Below are positions 27,120 through 35,717 of a DNA stretch of 64,000 nucleotides, one piece after another. This DNA comes from Anaerolineae bacterium (GTDB taxonomy: Bacteria > Chloroflexota > Anaerolineae > 4572-78 > J111), in NCBI GenBank assembly GCA_023382535.1, contig JAHDWA010000030.1, forward strand, positions 51,679 through 115,678. Direction: 5' to 3'. The notes beneath the pieces were generated by a model that saw only the letters and a program-made list of their open reading frames with translations, did no database searches and was not told the origin of the DNA. The position numbers and the translations under genes are program-made. Each line of letters opens with the position of its first letter. Positions within the stretch are counted from its first letter, which is position 1.

Positions 27120-28235
27120 TTACCATTTGTATACAAACCAAGTTGCAACGATACGATCTTCTGTGATAACTGTTACAGTGTTAATTTTACCATCGAACAT
27201 GGTATCAATATGGCTTCCTAAATCCCTAAAACCGTATGATATGGACTCACCACTGGCAAGTGAGATTGTTTTGTTTTTCCATCTATAACGATAACAATCT
27301 ACCTTTGAAGGAGTTCCTGCCCAAGGAGAACGTGATACCATGAGTTGGACTGACTTAGTAATAGGCGAAGCATTCTGTAGCAAGACTTCAAAAGCAAACC
27401 CTTTACAAGTATTTTTACTACTCTGTCTAACAGTTATATTAACACCATTCAATACCGCCGAGTCACCAATCGTAAACGACATTTTTTGAGCGCCCCATTC
27501 GTAATTCACCCATTTCCAATACCCAAAACTTGCAAACATTAGCAATGCAGTCATTACAAATGCAATTATTCCCACTAATATCATAAGCCGTGTTTGAGTT
27601 TTTGCTCGCGTTTTTGTCTTAGCTTCTTCTTCAGCTCTGCGACGCGCTTTTTCTTGCTCCTTTTTCAGTCGAGTTGCCTCTTTAATCTGCTCTAACCTTA
27701 ATCGAGCATCCTCTTCAACTCGCCGTTGTTGGAGAAACGCGGCAACATCCACCCCGCAATGAGGGCAGAAGAGGTTTGCAAACTCAATAAGCTTTAAACA
27801 TTTGGGGCAATTACGTCCGATTTGCTGCCCACATGTCACACAATACCTAGCTTCGATTTGATTAGCTGTTTGACATTTAGAGCATATCCAAGCATCCACA
27901 CGTCTAGTTATAAATTCTCGTGAAAATGACTTAGTTATATTAAACAATGGGGGGGATAGCTTCGATTTCTGTAGAAAAATCTCTGGGTCAGCTAGACCAT
28001 TAATTTGGTTACTCATTCCAATTTCAATATCGTATTCTGCACGTTTTTTAGAGTCTGTTAATATACTCCTAATTTCCTCAAGGGTGCGCAAGGAGTGATT
28101 AGCTTCATCAACGATGCGCGGATTTCTATGAGTAGCAAGGCGGCGCCACTGGTTATATTGTGCATCGATAGCTACTTGTATTTCAGCATTACTAGCTGTA
28201 GGTTGAACTTTGAGTATCTCATAATACGTAGGCAT
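27120..28235 (-). CDS. J-like domain, double zinc ribbon, membrane segment and Ig-like C-terminus (paralogue D)
   Basis: Starts at ATG 28235 (MPTYYEILKVQPTASNAEI), in line with the paralogues; a longer upstream frame only runs back through the neighbouring gene. The J-like domain has THRNP instead of HPD. A double zinc ribbon (about residues 120-167) is followed by a strongly basic/acidic coiled coil (about 175-212), then one membrane segment (about 214-238). The 130-residue C-terminus would face outside; it is strand-rich (MSFTIGDSAVLNGVNITVRQ) and resembles DUF4352-type Ig-like domains, with two cysteines that could pair. This makes it a likely cross-membrane protein with a cytoplasmic zinc/J module and an external sensor-like domain. 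Confidence 0.72.
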   Translation of the reverse strand: MPTYYEILKVQPTASNAEIQVAIDAQYNQWRRLATHRNPRIVDEANHSLRTLEEIRSILTDSKKRAEYDIEIGMSNQINGLADPEIFLQKSKLSPPLFNITKSFSREFITRRVDAWICSKCQTANQIEARYCVTCGQQIGRNCPKCLKLIEFANLFCPHCGVDVAAFLQQRRVEEDARLRLEQIKEATRLKKEQEKARRRAEEEAKTKTRAKTQTRLMILVGIIAFVMTALLMFASFGYWKWVNYEWGAQKMSFTIGDSAVLNGVNITVRQSSKNTCKGFAFEVLLQNASPITKSVQLMVSRSPWAGTPSKVDCYRYRWKNKTISLASGESISYGFRDLGSHIDTMFDGKINTVTVITEDRIVATWFVYKW

Positions 28236-28246
28236 TTTTTGCTTAC

Positions 28247-28945
28247 TTATTCCTGTTGTGTGGCTGATGGAAAGCGTGCTTCTTGTTGCATTTTGATCTT
28301 GAGAGCTGTCACCCAGTCTCCATGCCCCATTGCATCTAACAGCCAACGATCGTAGGTTTCTTCCAACAATTTTAACGCTCGTTGATCTGCTGGGTAATCT
28401 TTTAATAGCAGGTCTAATTCTGTAACAGCAGATTCCCACTGCCCGGCCTGGGCATATTGTTGGGCCAGCTCGTATCGCGCTTCATCTAAATGTATTGAAG
28501 CTTCGCTGTAATTTGACTCTACTTGTAAGATCGCAACAAATCCATCGCGGGCGCATAAATAATCCCCATTATCCAGGCAAGTTCTGGCTATGTGGTACTG
28601 CGTTGCCAACCATTCCCGACGCAGGTGTTGTTGGTATGTATACCAGGCAGTACCTGTCACAACCAATACCGCCATCATTCCTGCTACGATCACAGCCAGG
28701 CGAAGTTGATGGCGCAATCGCTTACGCCCCACTGCTATTGCTTCGGCAATTAAGTTCGACGTATCACCGGCCAATCTTTCCTGGTGAGCCATAGCATGGT
28801 CTGTTTGAATCTGGTAGATACGGGCCATAGCTGCTCGGAAATTGGCCAGATTAACGCCACAACTTATACAGAGGCTTGCTTTGGGTGGATTGAGCGCTTG
28901 GCAGTTAGGGCATGTAAGCAGGTCATCAGCCGGTGTGTCCATCAT
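28247..28945 (-). CDS. zinc-ribbon, transmembrane, TPR-like protein
   Basis: An N-terminal zinc ribbon (CPNCQALNPPKASLCISCG, about residues 12-30), a Glu/Arg-rich helix, one membrane segment (about 83-105, LAVIVAGMMAVLVVTGTAW) and then helical repeats of TPR style. The repeats include ARTCLDNGDYLCARDGFVAI, ARYELAQQYAQAGQWESAV and LLEETYDRWLLDAMG. The start is uncertain; ATG 28945 is used, while TTG 28972 would overlap the upstream J-like gene. It belongs to the chaperone-like block and shares its zinc-ribbon/membrane plan with the J-like paralogues, but lacks the J-like domain. The TPR part may bind partner proteins. A remnant copy of its C-terminus survives at 26898-27107. Confidence 0.7.
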   Translation of the reverse strand: MMDTPADDLLTCPNCQALNPPKASLCISCGVNLANFRAAMARIYQIQTDHAMAHQERLAGDTSNLIAEAIAVGRKRLRHQLRLAVIVAGMMAVLVVTGTAWYTYQQHLRREWLATQYHIARTCLDNGDYLCARDGFVAILQVESNYSEASIHLDEARYELAQQYAQAGQWESAVTELDLLLKDYPADQRALKLLEETYDRWLLDAMGHGDWVTALKIKMQQEARFPSATQQE

Positions 28946-28955
28946 TGAGTTACCG

Positions 28956-29612
28956 CTAGAAAGTATTTTCAAGGAGCGAGAATAAAATTATGGCTAGCAA
29001 GATTAAGCCAATTCCCAAGCCGGCTACAACCAGCCAGAAAACAATTCCTGCCCGGCGATTAATCATGTGGCTGGCTTCCAGGGCCACAACTCGAGCTTCA
29101 GCAATACGACGCTCCTCCTGAATATGCTTCTCAAGTGTTACTGCCTCAGTGAAACGACGCTCATCATATTCAGAGATGAGCGTGTTGCAGCGCGAACAAA
29201 TTTTTTGGCTCAGCATGACCCTCTGGCCACATTGCGGGCATGGGCGAGCAATTTGGCCACCACATTTTTCACACGTATTGGCCTGGATTAGATTCATGGA
29301 TCCACAATGTGGGCAGGTCTGTTGGCCAGTTGAGATTTGAGGGGGCGAATAGGTAACAATCCCGGTTGGCTGCTCAGTCACGGCGATCGCCTGAGCTGGT
29401 GTATCTATACCTAAGGAACGATCATAGTCAATCCGCCGTTCAGCATCGGTTAGCGTCGTATAAGCCTCATCCAACCGGTTTAATTGCTCATTCACGTGGT
29501 TGCCGCTTTCAGCTTCAGTGACAAGGAGATGAGCGCGTTCACGGTTGTATGCTGCTTTGATCTCCTCAGTGGTGGCTGTGGGCGACAGGTTAAGCAGTTG
29601 ATAGTGACTCAT
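28956..29612 (-). CDS. divergent J-like domain, double zinc ribbon, C-terminal membrane anchor (paralogue E)
   Basis: ATG 29612 follows GGAGTAATTACG, a good ribosome site. The J-like domain (MSHYQLLNLSPTATTEEIK, then LTDAERRIDYDRSLG) is closer to canonical length but has no HPD; the loop reads LVTEAESGN. The double zinc ribbon (about residues 98-145: CPHC, CEKCG, CPQCG, CSRC) is followed by a charged helix and a single membrane segment near the C-terminus (about 190-213). It lies 16 bp downstream of the SPFH/E2-like gene, so they are in one transcription unit. As in the other paralogues, an ability to stimulate Hsp70 ATPase in the classical way is doubtful. Confidence 0.74.
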   Translation of the reverse strand: MSHYQLLNLSPTATTEEIKAAYNRERAHLLVTEAESGNHVNEQLNRLDEAYTTLTDAERRIDYDRSLGIDTPAQAIAVTEQPTGIVTYSPPQISTGQQTCPHCGSMNLIQANTCEKCGGQIARPCPQCGQRVMLSQKICSRCNTLISEYDERRFTEAVTLEKHIQEERRIAEARVVALEASHMINRRAGIVFWLVVAGLGIGLILLAIILFSLLENTF

Positions 29613-29627
29613 CGTAATTACTCCACG

Positions 29628-30866
29628 TTAACCAATCCACTGCTGCACCTCTCGGACAATTTCAACCAGATACTGGCCTGTCCAGCGCCGCAGAACAGCC
29701 GATTGGAAGGGTACACTTTGCTCATCCACCTCTACTTCAACAGCCGGCGCTAATTGAGGATAACCAGCCAGGCAGAAAAAGTAAAGCGTGATTTGACCAC
29801 CGGAGTTGCGTGGCGCCTCGACACGAAGAACATACGAGCCATCCGGGACATCATCGCTGTCGGTTCCAGGTTTTGCTTCCACCCTCGCCCCCGGTATTTT
29901 TTTGAGATACCCGATTTCTTCACGAATCCGCGCATGAATATCTTTTCCTGCCGGAAGTTGGTCTGGATTTGCCGGCAGCGATTGACCTGGCAGTTGAGCT
30001 TGACTTTGCCCTCCCGGCAGCATACTGCCGGGAAAACCAAAATTGTTCATAAGATCGGGTAAATTAACGGATCCGGTGCTGCTGGTTGGCCGGTTGAGAA
30101 ATCCAGCCGGGTCAAGGAGACCCTTATCAATTAACTCTTTGGCTATTTCGCCGTGTGTAGCTAGGATCTGTTGAGCAATCTCGGGCCGGTGGATGAGCAG
30201 CCATTCCCAGGTTACGCGCGATTGTCCAGTCATCGTGGCATCAACCTGCCAATCCCGCAGAGTTGTATATTCCTTCAACTGCTGAGATGCCAGCGCATCA
30301 TTCCCTGTATCGGTCGCTTTAATGCCTGTCACCAGGATATTAAATATCTCTATGCCAATAATCTTGGGTAACTGCATTGCCTGCAAGCGTTGTAGTGTTG
30401 TGCGGGCAATACCCTCACCTTGAGTGCGAATCTCATCCACTGTGGCATAGACAACTGCTCCTCGAACGGCTTGAATCACCCGGTCATATAGACTGGTGAG
30501 CGGCGTCTTGATTTCTAGCGCTACCCGACGTGAGTCTGAAACCCGATACTCTACCGCCAGATCAAGGTTAATTTCAACCGGCACCGGTTGAGCAATGGTA
30601 AATTCACGAGTCGTGGAGATTGTCAGGGTTTGGATACGAGTATCAATGGCAATTGCCTTAACATCTCGCCAGAACTGATATTTACTGAGCGAATAGGTGC
30701 CCGGTTGAAGAATTTCCTTGAAGGCCCCTCCTTCGGTTATAACAGCGCACCAACCCTCGTCTACCACGTAGCGTCCGCTCAACCCTGGTAAAGGCAGCCC
30801 CTTATCTAGGAGTTGGGCTGGACGGATAACATCGTAATCCGTTATTAGATGGCGATTGTTAGGCAT
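29628..30866 (-). CDS. SPFH/band-7-like protein with C-terminal E2 (UBC/RWD)-like domain
   Basis: Residues about 25-210 look like an SPFH (stomatin/prohibitin/flotillin) domain: VVDEGWCAVITEGG, PGTYSL, then DLAVEYRVSD and IEIFNILVTGI. A Gly/Pro/Gln linker leads to a C-terminal ~100 residues that follow the ubiquitin-conjugating enzyme fold: helix RIREEIGYLKKIPG, strand YVLRVEAPRNSGGQ, the YPQLAP turn (compare YPxxPP in E2s) and a final helix WTGQYLVEIVREVQQW. No cysteine sits at the E2 active-site position; the single Cys nearby lies in a strand. I therefore read it as an inactive E2/UEV- or RWD-like binding domain. It starts at ATG 30866 after GAAAGGTAG. SPFH proteins usually scaffold membrane patches, fitting its membrane-anchored neighbours. 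Confidence 0.65.
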   Translation of the reverse strand: MPNNRHLITDYDVIRPAQLLDKGLPLPGLSGRYVVDEGWCAVITEGGAFKEILQPGTYSLSKYQFWRDVKAIAIDTRIQTLTISTTREFTIAQPVPVEINLDLAVEYRVSDSRRVALEIKTPLTSLYDRVIQAVRGAVVYATVDEIRTQGEGIARTTLQRLQAMQLPKIIGIEIFNILVTGIKATDTGNDALASQQLKEYTTLRDWQVDATMTGQSRVTWEWLLIHRPEIAQQILATHGEIAKELIDKGLLDPAGFLNRPTSSTGSVNLPDLMNNFGFPGSMLPGGQSQAQLPGQSLPANPDQLPAGKDIHARIREEIGYLKKIPGARVEAKPGTDSDDVPDGSYVLRVEAPRNSGGQITLYFFCLAGYPQLAPAVEVEVDEQSVPFQSAVLRRWTGQYLVEIVREVQQWIG

Positions 30867-30897
30867 AAATATCTACCTTTCATTCATTCATACTATC

Positions 30898-31728
30898 CTA
30901 CCTATTTGCTGCTGCTGTTGCTATTACTTGCAACAAAAGAAACAAACCATAAAAGGCAACAGGTATAACCCCAAGCCAGAATGCCTTATTAGCCTTAGAA
31001 CGATATATTGTATCACCTATTACTTGCGCCATTCCTAAAGCGTTTCTTGACTTAATGATGGCTCCAATTGAGGCTATAAAACCAGCAATATTGAGAATCG
31101 GAATAAAAGCGAGGATACATCCTGCGGTAGCCCAGCGCATAGCCGAATCAGATTGCTGTTTGATTGGCTCTAACATTGCCAGCCGTTCTGCTTCTTGGCG
31201 CTGAAGAATTGCTTGATGTTGTTCCTCAAGCATGCGCTGATGAGTTGCCGCCTCGATGTTTGCTCCACATTCAGGGCAGTGTTGAGCTTTGATGTAAATA
31301 CGTTGGTTGCAGCTTGGGCAGGCTTGCCCTACTTGTGTTCCACATTTTTGGCAATATCCAGTTCCAACTGGATTTGCAGTGTCACACTGGGGACATTCCC
31401 ATACATCCAGTCGGTGGCTACTACTTGAATATCCTTGAGGTGAAGGTGATACCCCAGCCTGGCGCAAGAGGGCATCTGGATCACCAAGCCCGCCTATTAC
31501 CCCATCTAACCCAAGACCAGTATCATAGGCGGCACGCTTAACCGGATCAAGAAGGATCGTTCGCGCTTGATCAAGTGCTGCCAGCGCCTGATTAGCTTGG
31601 TTGACCACCTGTTGATCGTGATGTGTTACCAGGGTTCGCCATTTATGGTAGGTTATTTCCCATGCAGCCTCAATTTCTGCTTGACTCGCGGTTGGTTGGA
31701 CTTGCAAGAATTCATAATAATTGTTCAT
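30898..31728 (-). CDS. J-like domain, double zinc ribbon, two-pass membrane protein (paralogue F)
   Basis: ATG 31728 has a strong GGGAGG five bases upstream and lies 25 bp after the Hsp70 stop, so it is co-transcribed with the chaperone. The J-like domain (YYEFLQVQPTASQAEIEAAW, ending LLDPVKRAAYDTGLGL) has THHDQ at the HPD position. The double zinc ribbon (about residues 122-170: CPQC, CQKCG, CPSC, CPECG) is followed by a helix and two hydrophobic segments (about 205-235 and 255-275), giving a membrane hairpin. Direct adjacency to a lid-less Hsp70 strongly suggests a functional pair even without HPD. Confidence 0.76.
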   Translation of the reverse strand: MNNYYEFLQVQPTASQAEIEAAWEITYHKWRTLVTHHDQQVVNQANQALAALDQARTILLDPVKRAAYDTGLGLDGVIGGLGDPDALLRQAGVSPSPQGYSSSSHRLDVWECPQCDTANPVGTGYCQKCGTQVGQACPSCNQRIYIKAQHCPECGANIEAATHQRMLEEQHQAILQRQEAERLAMLEPIKQQSDSAMRWATAGCILAFIPILNIAGFIASIGAIIKSRNALGMAQVIGDTIYRSKANKAFWLGVIPVAFYGLFLLLQVIATAAANR

Positions 31729-31753
31729 ATTATCCTCCCACCGATTATTTAGA

Positions 31754-33292
31754 TTATACAATTGGTTTCACTTCTAACCAGCGTTTTTTGGCCGATACCT
31801 GTTGGGGTGATTGACCGGTCTTGTAACTGACGGTAGTGGTCGTTTGCTTACCGGTTTCAATGTCGAGTGCGGTCACATTAACCACCCCGTTAGTACCACA
31901 CGAAATAGTGACCCGGACTTTCTGCCCGGCTGGACGATTGGGCGGTAATCCACTCAACGCAAACTCCCCAATCGGATTGCACAGAGCAGGGTCTTGAAAC
32001 TCACCCTGGTAAATAGTGACTTTGACCGCTGTCTGGCCCGGTATCGTCGTGATAAATTCTTTAGAGATTTCAGTCGGAATAGGGCTGTTGCGCGGAATTA
32101 AGATGGAGTTGAGACGTTGCCGGGTACCCGGTACAAAGGCTTCAATCCCCAGACTGTGTGAGGTAACGTCGGTAATCTCTAACCCCCCTACTTTTTCAGT
32201 AATTGGTGGCGCAACTTGATCGGGCGACATTTCTATCATTCTCTTGGCTGCCACCAGGGCAGCCCCCAAAGCTACCGCTTCGTCAGGATTGATGGAATTA
32301 TCAGGCGCCTTGCCAAAGAATTCAGCCAGGGTTGAAGCTACAGCCGGGGTACGGGTTGAACCCCCCACGAGCAAAATCCGATCAACCTGGCCCGGTTGTA
32401 ATCCCGCATCTTTTAACACACTCCGTACCAGAGTTAAGGTGGTGTCGAGTTTGGGCTTGATCAATGTTTCAAACTGCTTGCGCGTGGTTTCAATCCGGCT
32501 AACTTTTCCCTGAGCGCGCAACATAATTAGCGTTTTGGTCCGCTTGCTAAGTTCGCGCTTGGCCTTTTCCGCATGCATTCGTAACTCCCCAGCCACAAAT
32601 GGATCACTAGTTGGATCAAAGTTATGTTCAGAAACAAATTGTTCAACCGTAAATCGCATCAGCGCATCATCAAAGTCTTTACCGCCCAGTTGGTGATCCC
32701 CATCTGTTGCCAGAATCTTGATCTCCTGACCTTCAACCCTCATAATAGTTACGTCGAAGGTGCCCCCACCCAAATCGTAAACCAGTACAGTTTCAGCCTG
32801 GTGACTGCCATCAACACCAAAGGCAATAGCGGCTGCAGTTGGCTCGTTAAGCAGGTCTAATACTTTAAAGCCGGCTATCTCGCCTGCTGTAATAGTGGCC
32901 CGGCGACGATGGTCATCAAAATAGGCTGGAACCGTAATAACAGCTTGGGACAACGAACGCTTGAGATAAACTTCAGCGTCTTTCTTCAGTTTTGCCAGGA
33001 TTATGGCTGAAACATCCGCTGGAGAATGGCGTTGTTGATCGAAGGAGAAGAACCAGTTAGGGTTGCCCAATTGCCGTTTGACAAACATAACGACTTGATC
33101 AGGATTAGCAGTGGCAGCATCTTTAGCGGTCTGACCAACCACTATCGTCTCTTCATCGAAAAAAACTACTGAAGGAGTTAGACGTTCACTCTGATCATTG
33201 GGAATGATTTCGGGTTGACCAAGATCATTGACGAGGGCCACAGATGAATAGGTTGTACCCAAATCAATTCCAACAGCAGCTAATTTTGGCAC
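31754..33292 (-). CDS. Hsp70/DnaK-like chaperone lacking the C-terminal lid
   Basis: The nucleotide-binding domain is complete: GIDLGTTYSSVA (phosphate 1, residue 8), VYDLGGGTFDVTI (phosphate 2, about 180) and LLVGGSTRTPAV (adenosine, about 305). The beta-sandwich substrate domain follows (DVTSHSLGIEA, TIYQGE), but the protein stops at 512 residues, about 100 short of DnaK; the helical lid is absent and the end is basic/hydrophobic. It is therefore a specialised Hsp70, probably not the housekeeping copy. It is the first gene of the chaperone-like block and a candidate promoter lies ~120 bp upstream. Five of the six J-like neighbours lack HPD, so partner specificity is likely unusual. I leave the symbol blank because orthology with dnaK is unlikely. 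Confidence 0.9.
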   Translation of the reverse strand: MPKLAAVGIDLGTTYSSVALVNDLGQPEIIPNDQSERLTPSVVFFDEETIVVGQTAKDAATANPDQVVMFVKRQLGNPNWFFSFDQQRHSPADVSAIILAKLKKDAEVYLKRSLSQAVITVPAYFDDHRRRATITAGEIAGFKVLDLLNEPTAAAIAFGVDGSHQAETVLVYDLGGGTFDVTIMRVEGQEIKILATDGDHQLGGKDFDDALMRFTVEQFVSEHNFDPTSDPFVAGELRMHAEKAKRELSKRTKTLIMLRAQGKVSRIETTRKQFETLIKPKLDTTLTLVRSVLKDAGLQPGQVDRILLVGGSTRTPAVASTLAEFFGKAPDNSINPDEAVALGAALVAAKRMIEMSPDQVAPPITEKVGGLEITDVTSHSLGIEAFVPGTRQRLNSILIPRNSPIPTEISKEFITTIPGQTAVKVTIYQGEFQDPALCNPIGEFALSGLPPNRPAGQKVRVTISCGTNGVVNVTALDIETGKQTTTTVSYKTGQSPQQVSAKKRWLEVKPIV

Positions 33293-33414
33293 TGGTCACC
33301 TCGACCGAATTTGTGGATTACGAAGTAGTACAAAAAATTGTTATAACATTTATCTTGGAGGAGAGTAGCAAGGCATCAATAGATACCTTAAATCAGAACA
33401 AAGGGCCTTATTTA

Positions 33415-33442
33415 TTTGTAGATTTCAAAAAAACTTCGTCAA
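33415..33442 (-). promoter_or_regulatory. candidate sigma70-type promoter for the Hsp70/J-like block
   Basis: In the 267-bp gap between the 3' half of pglX and the Hsp70 gene, the minus strand carries TTGACG (33437-33442) and TACAAA (33415-33420) with a 16-bp spacer. The region is AT-rich and otherwise holds no gene. A separate promoter here would allow the embedded chaperone block to be expressed independently of BREX. Confidence 0.35.
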
Positions 33443-33559
33443 ATTGATTACACTATTATGCTTCATTAAAACACATTCCATTTATGGTGTAAGCATTACT
33501 TTTAGGGGTTTTCCAAACCGGAAAAGATCGAATTTTGGGTCGGGTCAAGTTCCAATCTT

Positions 33560-35542
33560 TCATCCCTTCACCAACCCCTTCTCCCGCAACTGCCTTCCGA
33601 TAGACGACCACTCATACTTCCCGGCGAGCAGCTCCTCCCAATACTGCCGAGCTTCCTTCCACGGAACCAACTCCCACAACGGGGCGATATTCAACACCAC
33701 GCCATCGTTCAAATCCGGCTCCAGGTTGAGATGAGCCGCCCGGCGCAGCTTGTCCCGAAAATCGTGCAGCTCGGCGACGAAGCTTTCCTGCTGGTCGAGT
33801 TCTTTTTCCAATGCTTTCTGGGAACGACCACCGGCCCCTGATCCCTGACTCCCGGCCCCCGGCAACTGATCCCTGATTCCCTCCAGCTTGCTTTCCTCCA
33901 GCCGAATCTTCGGCTCGACGTAGTTGACCAGAGCTTTGTAGAGGATGTCTTTATCCAGCCGGTGATAGTAGAGCCACAGGGCATAATTCTTGCGGCTCGA
34001 TTGTAACAACCAGTAAATGGGCGCTTTGCGGCGGCTCTTGGAGTAGCGTTTGATGTGATCCTGCCAGAAACCGCCGTTGCCGGGGTTGCGGAAATAAGCC
34101 CGCAGCTCTTTGACGCCTAGAATTTCGTTGGCTTCTCGTTCGATGGCTTCGGCGCGGTCTGACCAGAGTAATTCAAGAACTTCCCGTAACCGGCGCACCA
34201 CATCATCCGGATGGTCGGGGTCGTCTACCAGGATGCCGTCTCGATCTAGCATTAGAGGATACGAGTTCGGGGCCGGTCGGGTAGCCAACATTCCCAATGA
34301 ATATGCCGGCAGAGGAGCAAACGGATCAGGCAGTTCTGGCAGTTCTCGTTTACCAGTGGCGTAGCGGATGTCCCACCGACCGAAAGTACAGCCAACACCG
34401 TAAGACAATAGATCGGGTACCAGGCGGCTGGCCTCAGCTGCTGGCGCGGCCTCATCTTCCGTAGTATCCTCGTCAGACCCGATTTCTTTCCCACTTGGAG
34501 TGTTTAGCTGCTCATCAAAACTTGCCTCAATGGCTTGGCGATCCATCTCGTCGAGGCTGTATAGACGAAAAGCAATATCATCAATTTCGCCTTGTAAGCG
34601 CTTGAGCCGATGAACCGTATCATCTAAGCGATTTTGGTAAATTTGGGATCGCCTGACCAGAGTGATTCCCTGGGTAAACAACAGGGCTGGCAGTATAAAA
34701 ATGTGGGAGACTTCTTCAACCGTACTCAACCTCATTTTGAGGTCTATAGCCCGTCTGACCAATTCCTGCAACTTTTCGCCACTTTCCTTATCGACAGCAG
34801 GCATAGGTGTACGTTGAATTATCCCAACCTCGTAGGACTTTGCCGCAGACGCTGCCGATGCATCTGCGGCCGCAAGTTGTAACTTCACGAACTCTTTAAA
34901 TGCGGCTGAGTTCATCATCCCTAATATAACTATCAATTTATCTAAATCATCATCCGCCACAAAAGTTGCTGGTCCTTTATCAGCGAAAATACATCCCGAT
35001 GGCATTGCGCGGGGACCGAAATTACTTGTAGTACGACGAGGCCAGGTTATGCCTGGTCGAAAGAAAAAGCCTGGGTTGCGGATATTACCGTACTCCCCAA
35101 CTAACTTACCATCCATCTGCCAATCAATTACCAGATGTACATCTGAATAGAATTGTGAGTAAGCCCCTCCTTTGGGGTGGTTAATCCATCTTTGTCCTCT
35201 ACCAACATTCTGAGAAATAACTTCCCACCAAGCTCGTAAAAAACGAAAATCATTACCTGTATCAGGACCTTTACATGAATGGACTTGTACCGATTCAAAG
35301 GGACTCAACTCGGCAAATAATTTACGCACCCTTTGACTGACCCAATAGGCAAAGGGTGAGCCGGTTATCTGGCGGAAAGAGGCTGGGTCAACTAGGTAGG
35401 CAGTGCTATGAGCCTGTCCGGTCTTAATCGCCGTTACCGCTTCGGTTAAAGAAGCGATCTTATCATCGGTAGCTAACAGGCGAAAGAAAAGTGTGGAGTC
35501 GGTCGTTTTTGTTGTTTTTTTCGTGGTTGATATGCTTTTCAT
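33560..35542 (-). CDS. pglX: C-terminal half of split PglX (BREX methyltransferase)
   Basis: This 660-residue frame continues the PglX sequence after the methyltransferase core: STLFFRLLATDDKIASL, SPFAYWVSQRVRKLF, the recognition-region block CKGPDTGNDFRFLRAWWEV, then SGCIFADKGPATFV and the C-terminal NGGFWQDHIKRYSKSRRKAPIYWLL typical of BREX-1 PglX. No methyltransferase motif is present here. The frame has a stop just upstream of ATG 35542 and no clear ribosome site, so it is a separate translation unit. With the 917-residue N-terminal gene it gives a protein of normal total length (~1,570). Whether the two halves reassemble is unknown; the break falls in a normally variable linker, so function is possible. 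Confidence 0.85.
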   Translation of the reverse strand: MKSISTTKKTTKTTDSTLFFRLLATDDKIASLTEAVTAIKTGQAHSTAYLVDPASFRQITGSPFAYWVSQRVRKLFAELSPFESVQVHSCKGPDTGNDFRFLRAWWEVISQNVGRGQRWINHPKGGAYSQFYSDVHLVIDWQMDGKLVGEYGNIRNPGFFFRPGITWPRRTTSNFGPRAMPSGCIFADKGPATFVADDDLDKLIVILGMMNSAAFKEFVKLQLAAADASAASAAKSYEVGIIQRTPMPAVDKESGEKLQELVRRAIDLKMRLSTVEEVSHIFILPALLFTQGITLVRRSQIYQNRLDDTVHRLKRLQGEIDDIAFRLYSLDEMDRQAIEASFDEQLNTPSGKEIGSDEDTTEDEAAPAAEASRLVPDLLSYGVGCTFGRWDIRYATGKRELPELPDPFAPLPAYSLGMLATRPAPNSYPLMLDRDGILVDDPDHPDDVVRRLREVLELLWSDRAEAIEREANEILGVKELRAYFRNPGNGGFWQDHIKRYSKSRRKAPIYWLLQSSRKNYALWLYYHRLDKDILYKALVNYVEPKIRLEESKLEGIRDQLPGAGSQGSGAGGRSQKALEKELDQQESFVAELHDFRDKLRRAAHLNLEPDLNDGVVLNIAPLWELVPWKEARQYWEELLAGKYEWSSIGRQLREKGLVKG

Positions 35543-35581
35543 CTGGTTTTATGCGGTAATTAATCCAGTTAACTAGAGATG

Positions 35582-35623
35582 GAAGACAGTCTGTCTTCGA
35601 CGCCCCTTCAGGGGCGTTTTTTT
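35582..35623 (+). terminator. palindrome plus rho-independent terminator facing against the BREX operon
   Basis: On the + strand ACGCCCC-TTCA-GGGGCGT (35600-35617) is followed by a run of seven T, a textbook intrinsic terminator. Directly before it GAAGACAG-T-CTGTCTTC (35582-35598) is a perfect inverted repeat. Both lie in the gap that splits pglX. The terminator works on + strand transcripts, i.e. antisense to the operon; on the minus strand there is no T run, so operon transcription should pass. Confidence 0.65.
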
Positions 35624-35717
35624 ATAGTAGCCATTTCCTGAGATAGCAGTGATTCGGGTCGGACGAAGTGTTCAGACCTGAAGTGTCAACCTCGTCAATG
35701 TAGAGTCGGTATTTCAT
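35622..35717 (-). pseudogene. truncated DUF3800 gene (31 codons) in the pglX split
   Basis: ATG 35717 overlaps the stop of the pglX N-terminal gene (ATGA). It opens with MKYRLYIDEVDTSGL, then PNHCYLRKWLL and a TAA at 35622. The first residues match the start of DUF3800 proteins (YRLYIDE, the acidic RNase H-like motif), but the frame ends after 31 codons. It is a remnant of a DUF3800 gene inserted in, or left by recombination inside, pglX. Confidence 0.6.
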
